NCBI GenBank assembly: GCA_038255145.1 | Contig: JBBSLP010000024.1 | Coordinates: forward strand, 1-64,000 | Length of the DNA stretch: 64,000 nucleotides | Direction: 5' to 3' | Source of the DNA: WHTX01 sp038255145 | GTDB taxonomy: Bacteria; Actinomycetota; Acidimicrobiia; Acidimicrobiales; CAIXPF01 | In this document: positions 7,470 through 15,936 of the stretch, piece by piece | Layout: the number at the start of each line of letters is the position of its first letter | Position numbering within the stretch: the first letter of the stretch is position 1 | Position numbers and translations under genes: made by a program | Notes under the pieces: model-generated | What the model was told of the DNA's origin: nothing | Database searches by the model: none | Seen by the model: only the letters and a program-made list of their open reading frames with translations

Positions 7470-8561
7470 GTGAGCATGCGCAAGAGGCTCCGAGCGCCGG
7501 TCGCGGTGTTGTTGGCATTGGCCTTCGTCGCCGCCGGATGTGGCGGCGACGATGACGACGATGCCGCCACCACGACAGCCGCAGGTGGCGCGGCCACCAC
7601 GGCAACCACGGCCGGTGGTGGCAGTGCCGGGTCCGACGTCAGCGTCGGCCTGCTGTACGACATCACCGGTCGAGGCGACAAGTCCTTCAACGACGCCGCC
7701 GCCGCCGGGCTGGACCAGGCCAAGGACGAGTACGGCATCAAGACCAGCGAGTCGACGCCCTCGGGCGACAACGACCGGGCCGAGCGCATCACGCAGCTGG
7801 TGGACGAGGGCAACGACCTCATCATCGGCGTCGGCTTCCTGTGGGGTGACCAGGTCACGGCTTCGGCCGAGGCCAACCCCGAGACCAGCTACGCCATCGT
7901 CGACTCGGTCGTCGACGCACCGAACGTGGCCTCGCTGGTGTTCGCGGCCAACGAGGGTTCCTTCCTCGTCGGTGTCGCTGCCGCCCTCAAGTCCAAGTCC
8001 GGCAAGATCGGCTTCATCGGCGGCGTCGAGAACCAGCTGATCCAGTCCTTCGAGGCGGGCTACGTGGCTGGGGCCAAGGCCGCCAACCCGGCCATCACCG
8101 TCGACGTGAAGTACATCAGCCAGCCGCCCGACTTCACCGGCTTCAACAACTCGGCCGTGGGCAAGTCGTTGGCCACCGCCATGTACGGCAGCGGCATCGA
8201 CGTCGTCTTCCAGGCCGCAGGCGCCTCGGGCACCGGCGTGTTCGAAGCGGCCAAGGAGAGCGGAGCCCCCGGCTCGGTGTGGGCCATCGGCGTCGACTCG
8301 GACCAGTACAACACGGTGTCCGCCGACCTGCAGCCCTACATCCTCACCTCGATGCTCAAGAAGGTCGACGTGGCCGTGTACGAGACCATCTCGGCCTTCG
8401 CCGACGGTGGCTTCGAGCCCACGGTGACGACGTTCGACCTGGCCAGCGATGGTGTGGGCTACTCCACCAGCGGTGGCTTCGTAAAGGACATCAGCACCAA
8501 GCTCGACGATTACAAGAAGCAGATCATCGACGGCAAGATCAAGGTCCCCGACACCCCCTGA
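7470..8561 (+). CDS. BMP-family ABC transporter substrate-binding lipoprotein
   Basis: This 363-aa lipoprotein has a lipobox ending in AAGC (Cys about residue 25), followed by an acidic and Thr/Ala/Gly-rich linker. The mature part is the periplasmic-binding fold of the BmpA/Med family (VGLLYDITGRGDKSFNDAAAAG, then IIGVGFLWGDQV, KIGFIGGVENQLIQSFEAGY and VWAIGVDSDQYN). Characterised members bind purine and other nucleosides. The GTG at 7470 is placed 5 nt after AGGGAGG and fits better than the ATG two codons later. The matching ATPase and permeases start at 9634, after a strong terminator and an accessory insertion. Confidence 0.92.
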   Translation: MSMRKRLRAPVAVLLALAFVAAGCGGDDDDDAATTTAAGGAATTATTAGGGSAGSDVSVGLLYDITGRGDKSFNDAAAAGLDQAKDEYGIKTSESTPSGDNDRAERITQLVDEGNDLIIGVGFLWGDQVTASAEANPETSYAIVDSVVDAPNVASLVFAANEGSFLVGVAAALKSKSGKIGFIGGVENQLIQSFEAGYVAGAKAANPAITVDVKYISQPPDFTGFNNSAVGKSLATAMYGSGIDVVFQAAGASGTGVFEAAKESGAPGSVWAIGVDSDQYNTVSADLQPYILTSMLKKVDVAVYETISAFADGGFEPTVTTFDLASDGVGYSTSGGFVKDISTKLDDYKKQIIDGKIKVPDTP

Positions 8562-8586
8562 CGGGTCCGGTCACCGAAGCGCTCCA

Positions 8587-8619
8587 CCGGGGGGCGGCCC
8601 CACACGGGCCGCCCCCCGG
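8587..8619 (+). terminator. Strong hairpin terminator after the BMP lipoprotein
   Basis: A perfect 13-bp GC-only stem (CCGGGGGGCGGCC / GGCCGCCCCCCGG) with a 7-nt loop starts 25 bp after the stop. It would let the binding protein be made in excess over the rest of the transporter. Confidence 0.8.
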
Positions 8620-8795
8620 TCCGCGTCCTGGCTCGGGACATCTGACCCGGCCGATCCCGGCCGCCGACTCTCGGGCGTGACCCCTTCACCTTGGTTCCGC
8701 ATCACGGCGAATCGAACGGCCACGCCCCGACCAGTCCCAACGGCCCCAGCCTCACCTCGGACCTCGTAGCCGAGCTGGGGCCGGCCCAGGCTGAC

Positions 8796-9101
8796 TTAGA
8801 CGAAGAGAACTTCGTCGTCGAGTATCAGGCGCTTGGGGTCGGGCCGCCCGGAAGCTCCGATCGTCCCGTCCGGTAGCCGGTACTCGTGAACGACCGCCAC
8901 CTTGCCCGCCCTCGGGTCGAAGTAAGCGAGCACCCTGCTGACGGTGCCAGCGGGTTGCCCGGCAGAGGTCGGAGCGGGCCGGTCGGGCTTCTGTGGCAAG
9001 GCCACCAGCTCGCCAGCCAACAGGCGCTCGTAGTATCGGCCCTCGTTGAAGATACGCCTGAGCTCCCACTCGGTGACTCGACGTGCCGGCCGAGGGCTCA
9101 A
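8796..9101 (-). CDS. Conserved-looking hypothetical protein (101 aa), accessory
   Basis: The protein starts with a TTG codon in this reading. It has a basic N-terminus, a helix (EWELRRIFNEGRYYERLLAGEL), a Pro-rich linker, and a beta-rich C-terminus with EYRLPDGTIGASGRPDPKRL. I recall the LPDG...GASG.PDPKRL pattern from small actinobacterial hypothetical proteins but cannot name a function. It is divergent from the gene at 9143 and, with it, separates the nucleoside-binding lipoprotein from its ATPase. An effector or toxin role is only speculation. Confidence 0.55.
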   Translation of the reverse strand: MSPRPARRVTEWELRRIFNEGRYYERLLAGELVALPQKPDRPAPTSAGQPAGTVSRVLAYFDPRAGKVAVVHEYRLPDGTIGASGRPDPKRLILDDEVLFV

Positions 9102-9129
9102 GGCTGGGGTCCGGTCGACCGATGCCCGG

Positions 9130-9135
9130 TATGGT
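9130..9135 (+). promoter_or_regulatory. Leaderless -10 box before the 9143 gene
   Basis: TATGGT ends 7 nt before the ATG at 9143 and decides that start among several in-frame Met codons. Confidence 0.5.
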
Positions 9136-9142
9136 GACGACC

Positions 9143-9481
9143 ATGGGTGAGTTCGACCGTCAGATCAGGGCACGTGCCTACGAGTACCTGACCGGCGCAG
9201 CGCCGTTCGAAGCCTTCGAGCAGTGGGTCGTGGAAAATGCCTGGGACGAGGCGCCTGGGAGCCTGGGCGCCCAGGTGGACGCACTGCTGGCCGAGCGGCA
9301 GGCCGTCAGCGACGAGAGCTTCGCACAGCAGCTGAGGGTGATCGTCAGCACCGTGCGGTTGTCGGGTCAGGCCTTGGCCAGCTCGGCGACATCGGGCAGC
9401 TTGCTGTACGAGCACACCGCGAACCTGGTCACCCATGGGAACCAGACAGTGACGGTCCACCTGGAACTCGCTGGTACATGA
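9143..9481 (+). CDS. Small hypothetical protein (112 aa), accessory
   Basis: The first half is helical (MGEFDRQIRARAYEYLTG, then FEAFEQWVVENAWDE and ALLAERQAVSDESFAQQL), a pattern common in short actinobacterial hypotheticals. The second half (SLLYEHTANLVTHGNQTVTVHLEL) is beta-like. The start is fixed by a TATGGT box 7 nt upstream. The 3' end overlaps a decayed fragment on the other strand by about 53 bp. Together with the divergent gene it appears inserted within the nucleoside ABC locus. Function unknown. Confidence 0.6.
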   Translation: MGEFDRQIRARAYEYLTGAAPFEAFEQWVVENAWDEAPGSLGAQVDALLAERQAVSDESFAQQLRVIVSTVRLSGQALASSATSGSLLYEHTANLVTHGNQTVTVHLELAGT

Positions 9482-9617
9482 CCCGCAGAGGGACCCGGGT
9501 GAGGAGCTGATCGTTGATCAGCACGTCGAACCAGTAGGTCCCTTCAACGGCGTCCACGGCAAATTTCATGATCGGGCTGGGCCGATTCGCCGCGAGCACG
9601 GCGGAACCCCCGGTCAT
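9429..9617 (-). pseudogene. Remnant of a DUF6941-like protein
   Basis: The minus-strand frame reads FAVDAVEGTYWFDVLIND followed by QLLTRVPLRVMYQRV. This resembles the C-terminal beta strands of DUF6941-type proteins (G.Y.FDVL.dg.LL...P.RV). No N-terminal domain is present upstream before the ABC ATPase gene begins, so this is a truncated leftover, probably carried in with the small accessory genes. The family assignment rests on pattern memory only. Confidence 0.4.
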
Positions 9618-9633
9618 TGACTAGACACTCCCC

Positions 9634-11169
9634 ATGGCTGACCAGGGTCGTGCGCCCGCCATCGTGCTCCACGGCATCGTCAAGCGATTTCCCGGGGTCA
9701 TCGCCAACGACGGCGTCGAGCTCACGGTGCGGGCCGGCACCATCCACGCCATCATCGGCCAGAACGGCTCGGGCAAGTCGACGCTGATGAAGACGCTCTA
9801 CGGGGCCCACCGCCCCGACGAGGGCACCATCGAGCTCGACGGCCAGCTCGCCGAGCTGCACTCGCCCCGCGACGCCATCGCCGCCGGCATCGGCATGGTG
9901 TACCAGCACTTCATGCTGGCCGAGAACCTTACCGTGTGGGAGAACGTCGTCCTCGGCCAGGAGCCCGGCGGCCCCTTCAAGCTCGACATCAAGGGGGCCA
10001 GGGCCCGGGTGCGCGAGCTCAGCGCCCGCTACGGCCTCGAGGTCGATCCCGACGAGCGGGTGGCCACCCTGGGGGTGGGCGAGCGCCAACGGGTGGAGAT
10101 CCTCAAGGTCCTCTACCGCGGCGCCCGCACCATCATCCTCGACGAGCCCACCGCCGTGCTCGTGCCCCAGGAGGTCGATGAGCTGTTCGCCTCGCTGCGC
10201 GAGCTGGTGGCCGGCGGGGCCACCGTCATCTTCATCTCCCACAAGCTCGACGAGGTACTGGGGGTGGCCGACGCCATCACCGTGCTGCGCGACGGTCGCA
10301 CCGTGGCCGAGATCGACGACCCCCACTCGGTCACGGCCCGGGACCTGGCCGAGCTGATGGTGGGCTCGCAGCTACCCGTGCCCGAGACCCGCGAGGCCAC
10401 GGTCACCGACGTGGTCGGCCTGGCCATCGAGGGCCTGGGCGTCGAGGAGGACGGCCGGCCCGTGCTGGCCGACATCGACCTCGTCGTGCACCGGGGCGAG
10501 ATCGTGGGCGTCGCCGGGGTCGAGGGCAACGGCCAGCAGGAGCTGGTCGAGGCCATCGTCGGCATCCGTCCCATCGCCGCCGGTCGCATCATGTTCGACG
10601 GCATCGACGTCAGCGGGGAGTCGACCCGCCACCGCCGTGACCGGGGCCTGGGCTACGTGCCCGAGGATCGCCACCGCGACGGCCTCGTGCTGCCCGAGCT
10701 GTTGTGGTCCAACGTCATGCTCGGCCACCAGTGGCGCCGGCCGTTCGCCCGGGGCCCCTGGGTCGACCGCCGTGGGGCCCGCCAGCGCAGCGACGAGATC
10801 ATCATCGACTTCGGTGTGAAGACCCCCAGCTCCGAGGTGCCCGCCTACGCCCTGTCCGGTGGCAACCAGCAGAAGCTGATCATCGGCCGGGAGATGACGT
10901 CGGAGCCCCGGGTGCTGCTGGCGTCGCACCCCACCCGGGGCATCGACGTCGGCGCCCAGGGCGCGGTGTGGGAGCAGATGCGCCGGGCCCGCTCGGCCGG
11001 GCTGGCCACGCTGCTGATCTCAGCCGACCTCGACGAGCTCATCGGCCTGTCCGACCGCCTGGTGGTCATGTACCGGGGCCGCGTCGTCGCCGAGCTCGAC
11101 CCCGCCCACGTCACCCCCGCCGACCTCGGCTCTTACATGACCGGCGCCCGCGCCCCCGAGGCCGCGTGA
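9634..11169 (+). CDS. Nucleoside ABC transporter, double ATP-binding subunit
   Basis: This 511-aa protein has two ABC domains. The first has Walker A GQNGSGKST (about residues 50-58), signature LGVGERQRVEI and Walker B TIILDEPTA. The second has a degenerate Walker A (GVEGNGQQE) but an intact ALSGGNQQK signature, as usual for the MglA/RbsA/BmpB (NupA-like) class where the two halves are unequal. It energises import by the two downstream permeases together with the BMP lipoprotein. Its stop overlaps the next start (GTGA). Confidence 0.93.
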   Translation: MADQGRAPAIVLHGIVKRFPGVIANDGVELTVRAGTIHAIIGQNGSGKSTLMKTLYGAHRPDEGTIELDGQLAELHSPRDAIAAGIGMVYQHFMLAENLTVWENVVLGQEPGGPFKLDIKGARARVRELSARYGLEVDPDERVATLGVGERQRVEILKVLYRGARTIILDEPTAVLVPQEVDELFASLRELVAGGATVIFISHKLDEVLGVADAITVLRDGRTVAEIDDPHSVTARDLAELMVGSQLPVPETREATVTDVVGLAIEGLGVEEDGRPVLADIDLVVHRGEIVGVAGVEGNGQQELVEAIVGIRPIAAGRIMFDGIDVSGESTRHRRDRGLGYVPEDRHRDGLVLPELLWSNVMLGHQWRRPFARGPWVDRRGARQRSDEIIIDFGVKTPSSEVPAYALSGGNQQKLIIGREMTSEPRVLLASHPTRGIDVGAQGAVWEQMRRARSAGLATLLISADLDELIGLSDRLVVMYRGRVVAELDPAHVTPADLGSYMTGARAPEAA

Positions 11170-12323
11170 CGGGCTCGTGGAAGATCCGCCTGGCCACCGG
11201 CCTGGCGGCTCCGGCCATCGCCCTGGTCGTGGCCCTGGCGGTGTCGTCCCTCGCCCTCTTGGTCAGCGGGTCCAGCCCCGTCACCGCCTTCCGGGCCATG
11301 GCCACCTACATCGACTCGCTCGACTCGGTGATCAACATCGTCAACCGCGCCGTGCCGTACTACGTGGCCGGGGTGGCCGTGGCCATCGGCTTCAAGATGA
11401 ACCTGTTCAACATCGGCGTCGACGGCCAGTACCGCCTGGCCGCCCTGTTGGCCGCAGCCGTGGGCGCGGCAGTGGACCTGCCCCCCGTCCTGCACGTGAC
11501 CCTGATCATGGTGGTGGCCATGGTCGTGGGTGGCTCCTACGCCGCCATCGCCGGGGTGCTGAAGGTGACCCGGGGGGTCAACGAGGTCGTCTCGACCATC
11601 ATGTTGAACTTCATCGCCACCGGCCTGTCGGCCTACCTGCTGACCACCTACCTGCAGGACGATGCCGCATCAGGACTGGTGTCGGGCACGCCGGAACTGC
11701 CGAGGTCGGGGCAGCTGCCGTCGCTGAACCGCCTGGTCGAGGCCATCGGCATCGACCTCCCCCGCAACGCCGTCCTGCGGGGCTTCCTGCCCTTCGCCAT
11801 CGTCATCGGCATCCTCTTCTACCTGGTCATCTACCGCACCCGCTTCGGCTTCGAGTTGCGCACCTCGGGCCTGAACCCTGCGGCGGCGACGTCGTCGGGC
11901 GTGAACCCCAAGGCCATGGTCATGAAGACCATCATCCTGTCGGGCATGTGCGCCGGGCTCATCGGCATGGGGCCGCTGCTCACCGACCTGCACAAGTACG
12001 CCGACCAGTTCCCCTTCCAGCTCGGCTTCACCGGCATCGCCGTGGCCCTGCTCGGTCGCAACAACCCCGCCGGCATCGCCGTGGCCGCCGTCGTCTGGGC
12101 CACCATCGAGCGGGCGTCGCAGGCCCTCAACCCCGTGGGCATCCCCCAGGAGATCGGCCGCATCCTCCAGGGCAGCCTGCTGTTGTCGGCCGTCATCGCC
12201 TTCGAGGTCGTGCGCCGGGCCGCAGCGGCCGCCGCGGTGAAAGAGGCCGCGGCCCGCACCGGGGAGGCCGGCGAGGCCCCCGCAGGCCCGCCGGCTGACA
12301 CCATGGCCGGAGCGCCGGTGTGA
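11166..12323 (+). CDS. Nucleoside ABC transporter permease 1
   Basis: This 385-aa polytopic membrane protein belongs to the BPD_transp_2 / NupP-type family. The conserved permease segment GFKMNLFNIGVDGQYRLAAL, then the loop KVTRGVNEVVSTIMLNFIA, and about eight hydrophobic helices are visible. The GTG start overlaps the ATPase stop by 4 bp. A cytoplasmic Ala/Gly/Pro-rich tail follows the last helix. It forms a heterodimer with the next gene product. Confidence 0.92.
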   Translation: MTGSWKIRLATGLAAPAIALVVALAVSSLALLVSGSSPVTAFRAMATYIDSLDSVINIVNRAVPYYVAGVAVAIGFKMNLFNIGVDGQYRLAALLAAAVGAAVDLPPVLHVTLIMVVAMVVGGSYAAIAGVLKVTRGVNEVVSTIMLNFIATGLSAYLLTTYLQDDAASGLVSGTPELPRSGQLPSLNRLVEAIGIDLPRNAVLRGFLPFAIVIGILFYLVIYRTRFGFELRTSGLNPAAATSSGVNPKAMVMKTIILSGMCAGLIGMGPLLTDLHKYADQFPFQLGFTGIAVALLGRNNPAGIAVAAVVWATIERASQALNPVGIPQEIGRILQGSLLLSAVIAFEVVRRAAAAAAVKEAAARTGEAGEAPAGPPADTMAGAPV

Positions 12324-13648
12324 CCGCCCTGCACCCGGTCCCCACCTCCGCCAGGGGCCCCAGCGGCCCCAGCGGCCCCAGCGGCCGCGTCGGCCTGGTC
12401 GAGCGCTACGGCGACCTGCCCCGCTGGGCCCGGCCCCTGGTCGTGTCGCTGCTGGCCATGACCCTGCTGTCGGTGGCCCGCATCGTGGCCGACGCCCCCG
12501 ACATGACCATCAGCGAGACGTTCGCCGCCGCCCTCGGCGCGGCGACGCCCATCGCCCTGGCCGGTCTGGGCGGGCTGTTCAGCGAACGCTCGGGCATCGT
12601 CAACATCGGCCTCGAGGGCATGATCGGCCTGGGCACCTGGGGGGCGGGCTTCGCCGGTTGGCACTGGGGGCCGTGGGCCGCCCTGCTCGGCGGCGTGGCC
12701 TTCGGGGCCCTGGGTGGGCTGCTGCACGGCCTGGCCACCGTGACCTTCGGCGTCGACCAGATCGTCTCCGGCGTGGCCATCAACATCATCGCCCCCGGGG
12801 TCACCCGCTTCCTGTCCAGCGAGCTGTTCGCCGGGCGTGGCGACGGGGCCATCACCAAGTCGCCGACCATGAGCGGCACCATGGGGGGCTTCAGCGTGCC
12901 CTTCCTGGCCGGGGGCGAGGTGTTCGGCTGGCGCTCGCCCGACCCCCTGGCCTGGATCGACGACAAGCGCTGGTTCCTGGTCTCCGACATCGCCGGCCTG
13001 CTCGGCGGCTTCGCCCACGGCATGCGCTGGTCGACGCTCGTCGGCCTGCTCATGGTGCCCCTGTCGGCCTACGTGCTGTGGCGGACCCCCTTCGGCCTGC
13101 GCCTGCGATCGGCTGGGGAGAAGCCATCGGCGGCGGACTCCCTGGGGGTGCGGGTCAACCGCATGCGCTACGCCGCGGTGGCCATCTCCGGTGGGCTGGC
13201 CGGGTTGGGCGGGGCGTGGCTGGCCATCGACGTGCGCTCCTACAACGAGGGCCAAGCCGCGGGGCGGGGCTACCTGGGCCTGGCCTCGCTCATCTTCGGC
13301 AACTGGACGCCCTCGGGCATCCTCAGCGGCGCCGGCCTGTTCGCCTACTCCCAGGCCCTGGCCCAGCGGCCGGGCACCGCCCCGGTGCGGGCCCTGTTCC
13401 TGGTGGTGGCCATCGTGTTCGTGGTGGTGGCCGCCCGCTCCATCGTGGCCCGCAAGGCGGTGAGCGGGTTGGCCCTGCTCGCCGCCGGACTGGTGGTGCT
13501 GGCGTACTACGTCACCGTCGACCAGGTGAACAACCAGATCGTGTTCATCACCCCCTACCTGATCACGCTGCTGGTGCTGGCCTTCGCCTCCCAGCGGCTG
13601 CGCCCACCGGCGGCCGCCGGTCGTCCCTGGCGCAAGGGAGATCTGTGA
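12320..13648 (+). CDS. Nucleoside ABC transporter permease 2
   Basis: This 442-aa permease is the partner of the preceding gene. It has the family sequences ATPIALAGLGGLFSERSGIV, NIGLEGMIGLG, TFGVDQIVSGVAINIIAPG and GERPS-like GEKPSAADSLGVRVNRMRYAA. The N-terminus contains a short Gly-Pro-Ser repeat (GPSGPSGPSG). It is longer than typical NupQ-like subunits owing to an extra loop around residues 175-225 and three C-terminal helices. The start overlaps the previous stop (GTGA), and its stop overlaps deoA. Confidence 0.92.
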   Translation: MTALHPVPTSARGPSGPSGPSGRVGLVERYGDLPRWARPLVVSLLAMTLLSVARIVADAPDMTISETFAAALGAATPIALAGLGGLFSERSGIVNIGLEGMIGLGTWGAGFAGWHWGPWAALLGGVAFGALGGLLHGLATVTFGVDQIVSGVAINIIAPGVTRFLSSELFAGRGDGAITKSPTMSGTMGGFSVPFLAGGEVFGWRSPDPLAWIDDKRWFLVSDIAGLLGGFAHGMRWSTLVGLLMVPLSAYVLWRTPFGLRLRSAGEKPSAADSLGVRVNRMRYAAVAISGGLAGLGGAWLAIDVRSYNEGQAAGRGYLGLASLIFGNWTPSGILSGAGLFAYSQALAQRPGTAPVRALFLVVAIVFVVVAARSIVARKAVSGLALLAAGLVVLAYYVTVDQVNNQIVFITPYLITLLVLAFASQRLRPPAAAGRPWRKGDL

Positions 13649-14949
13649 CCGCCGAGCGAGACGACACCTCCGCCTTCACCGCCCCCGAGGTCATCCGGGT
13701 CAAGCGGGACGGGGGACGGCTGTCATCGGGCCAGATCCGCTGGTTCCTCGACGCCTACACCAAGGGCCAGGTGGCCGACGAACAGGCCGCCGCCCTGCTC
13801 ATGGCCGTCTTCCTCCGGGGCCTGGAGCCCGACGAGCTGGCCGTGTGGACGGCCACCATGATCGCCTCGGGCGAGCGCCTCGACCTGTCCGGTGTGGGCC
13901 GGCCCACGGTCGACAAGCACTCCACCGGCGGGGTGGGCGACAAGGTGTCCCTGGTGCTCGTACCCCTGGTTGCCGCGTGCGGAGCGGCCGTGCCCCAGCT
14001 GTCGGGCCGGGGCCTGGGCCACACCGGGGGCACGCTCGACAAGCTCGAGACCATCCCCGGCTGGCAGGCCACCCTGAGCAACGCCGAGATCGTCGACCAG
14101 TTGCTGGCCGTGGGCGGGGTGATCTGCGCGGCGGGCGGCGGGCTGGCCCCCACCGACCGCAAGCTCTACGCCCTGCGTGACGTGACCTCGACCGTCGAGT
14201 CCATCCCCCTCATCGCCTCGTCGATCATGTCCAAGAAGATCGCCGAGGGCACATCGGCCCTGGTCCTCGACGTGAAGTTCGGCTCGGGCGCCTTCCTGGC
14301 CGACCCGGCCCAGGGTCGCCTGCTGGCCCAGACCATGGTCGGGCTGGGCCGGGCCCACGGGGTGGCCACCACGGCGCTGCTCACGTCCATGGAACAGCCC
14401 CTGGGCCTGGCCGTGGGCAACGCCCTCGAGGTGACCGAGTCGGTGGAGACCCTGGCCGGCGGCGGCCCTGCCGACCTGGTGGAGCTGACCGTGGCCCTGG
14501 CCCGCGAGATGCTGACCGCCTGCGGGTTGGGCGACGGGCCCGACCCCGCCGACGTGCTGGCCAGCGGCGGAGCCATGGACGCCTGGCGGGCCATCATCGG
14601 CGCCCAGGGCGGCGACTGGGCCGCGCCCCTGCCCCGTTCGACCGAGATCGAGGTCGTCACCGCCCCGGCCACCGGCATCCTGCGCCGACTCGACGCCCGC
14701 GGTGTCGGCGTGGCCGCATGGCGGTTGGGGGCGGGGCGGGCCCGCAAGGAGGACGGGGTGTCCCCCATCGCCGGCATCGTGTGCCGGGCCAAGGAAGGCG
14801 ACCGGGTCGTGGCCGGCCAGCCCGTGCTCGAGCTCCACCTCGACGACGCCGCCCGTCTGCCCGCCGCCCTGGCGGCGCTGGAGGGGGCCATCGAGGTGGG
14901 CGACGAGCCTGGCGACCCCCGCCCCCTGGTCCTCGACCGCATCAGCTGA
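13645..14949 (+). CDS. deoA: Thymidine/pyrimidine-nucleoside phosphorylase
   Basis: This 434-aa enzyme cleaves thymidine or uridine with phosphate to base and (deoxy)ribose-1-phosphate. Family motifs are present: VDKHSTGGVGDKVSL, the conserved SGRGLGHTGGTLDKLE (phosphorylase signature), APTDRKLYALRDVTSTV and SIMSKKIAEG. The GTG start overlaps the permease stop and has AAGGGAG 5 nt upstream; the open frame extends artificially upstream. Being the last gene of the transporter operon, it links nucleoside import directly to breakdown; deoC elsewhere in the window would handle the deoxyribose. Confidence 0.95.
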   Translation: MTAERDDTSAFTAPEVIRVKRDGGRLSSGQIRWFLDAYTKGQVADEQAAALLMAVFLRGLEPDELAVWTATMIASGERLDLSGVGRPTVDKHSTGGVGDKVSLVLVPLVAACGAAVPQLSGRGLGHTGGTLDKLETIPGWQATLSNAEIVDQLLAVGGVICAAGGGLAPTDRKLYALRDVTSTVESIPLIASSIMSKKIAEGTSALVLDVKFGSGAFLADPAQGRLLAQTMVGLGRAHGVATTALLTSMEQPLGLAVGNALEVTESVETLAGGGPADLVELTVALAREMLTACGLGDGPDPADVLASGGAMDAWRAIIGAQGGDWAAPLPRSTEIEVVTAPATGILRRLDARGVGVAAWRLGAGRARKEDGVSPIAGIVCRAKEGDRVVAGQPVLELHLDDAARLPAALAALEGAIEVGDEPGDPRPLVLDRIS

Positions 14950-14959
14950 CCGCCTCCAG

Positions 14960-14985
14960 GGGTCCGGGGACCGACCCTCGGACCC
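14960..14985 (+). terminator. Possible terminator after deoA
   Basis: GGGTCCG and CGGACCC form a 7-bp stem with a 12-nt loop, starting 10 bp after the deoA stop. It is modest but well placed. Confidence 0.4.
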
Positions 14986-15067
14986 TGAGATCTTCCCTGG
15001 TCGCGGGGGTTGGCCACCCTGAGGGGGGTCAGGGTAACCCCCACCCGTGAAGGGGGGACCCCCGGAT

Positions 15068-15093
15068 TGTCCGTGGACCCCCCGCGTCGGACA
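15068..15093. promoter_or_regulatory. Dyad TGTCCG-N14-CGGACA upstream of the exporter
   Basis: Two 6-bp arms lie with centres 20 bp apart in the C/G-rich gap between deoA and the ABC exporter, about 60 bp before its start. It looks like an operator for a dimeric regulator; nothing identifies the factor. Confidence 0.3.
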
Positions 15094-15151
15094 GTGGTGA
15101 CACGTTCCGAGGTGCTGACCGTTGCAGCGCCCGGTCGGGGAGGAGATCACC

Positions 15152-15931
15152 ATGACCACCACGCACTTCTACGCGAGCCCGCCCGGATGTGGGACCGTCG
15201 AGGCCACCGTCGCCGCCGCCCGGACCGAGGGCGCCACCAAGGTCTACGGCTCGGGCCAGAACGCGGTGCGCGCCCTCGACGACGTCACCGTCGAGTTCGG
15301 CGCCGGCCGCTTCACCGCCATCATGGGCCCCTCGGGCTCGGGCAAGTCGACCCTCATGCACTGCGTCGCCGGCCTCGACACCCTGAGCTCGGGCCGGGTG
15401 TACGTGGGCGACGTCGAGCTCTCCAAGTTGTCGGACCGCCAGCTCACCACCCTGCGCCGGTCCAGCCTGGGCTTCATCTTCCAGGCCTTCAACCTCATCC
15501 CCACGCTGTCGGCGCGGGAGAACATCCTGCTGCCCATGACCCTGGCCGGGGCCAGGCCCGACAAGGCCTGGGTCGACGCCGTGGTGGCCACCGTGGGGCT
15601 GGGCGACCGCCTGACCCACCGCCCCTCGGAGCTGTCGGGCGGTCAGCAGCAGCGCGTGGCCGTGGCCCGGGCCCTGGCCAGCCGGCCCAAGGTCATCTTC
15701 GCCGATGAGCCCACCGGCAACCTCGACAGCCGCACCGGCACCGAGATCCTCAGCTTCATGCGCCGGGCCGTCGACGAGATGGCCCAGACCATCGTCATGG
15801 TCACCCACGACCCCATCGCCGCCAGCCACGCCCACTCGGTGCTGTTCCTGGCCGACGGGCGCATCGTCGACCAGCTCGATGGGCCCACCCCCCAGCGGGT
15901 GCTCGACCGCATGAAGTCACTGGGGGACTGA
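15152..15931 (+). CDS. MacB/LolD-type ABC exporter ATP-binding protein
   Basis: This 259-aa ATPase has Walker A GPSGSGKST (about residue 58), Q-loop FIFQAFNLIPTLSARENI, signature LSGGQQQRVAVARAL, Walker B VIFADEPTGNLD and switch VTHD. These are the features of the MacB/FtsE-like subclass that works with FtsX-fold permeases. The chosen ATG follows GGGGAGGAG. About 30 residues precede the usual start of the domain. It sits 5 bp before its permease gene, giving a two-gene exporter of the mechanotransmission type. Confidence 0.92.
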   Translation: MTTTHFYASPPGCGTVEATVAAARTEGATKVYGSGQNAVRALDDVTVEFGAGRFTAIMGPSGSGKSTLMHCVAGLDTLSSGRVYVGDVELSKLSDRQLTTLRRSSLGFIFQAFNLIPTLSARENILLPMTLAGARPDKAWVDAVVATVGLGDRLTHRPSELSGGQQQRVAVARALASRPKVIFADEPTGNLDSRTGTEILSFMRRAVDEMAQTIVMVTHDPIAASHAHSVLFLADGRIVDQLDGPTPQRVLDRMKSLGD

Positions 15932-15936
15932 GCGCC

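Noticed and set aside
8796..9481. Toxin-antitoxin pair
   Set aside because: The two genes are divergent rather than coupled, and neither shows a known toxin or antitoxin motif.
12658..13644. Upstream extension of deoA through the second permease gene
   Set aside because: The extension is an out-of-frame shadow; the GTG at 13645 has a ribosome site and gives normal length.
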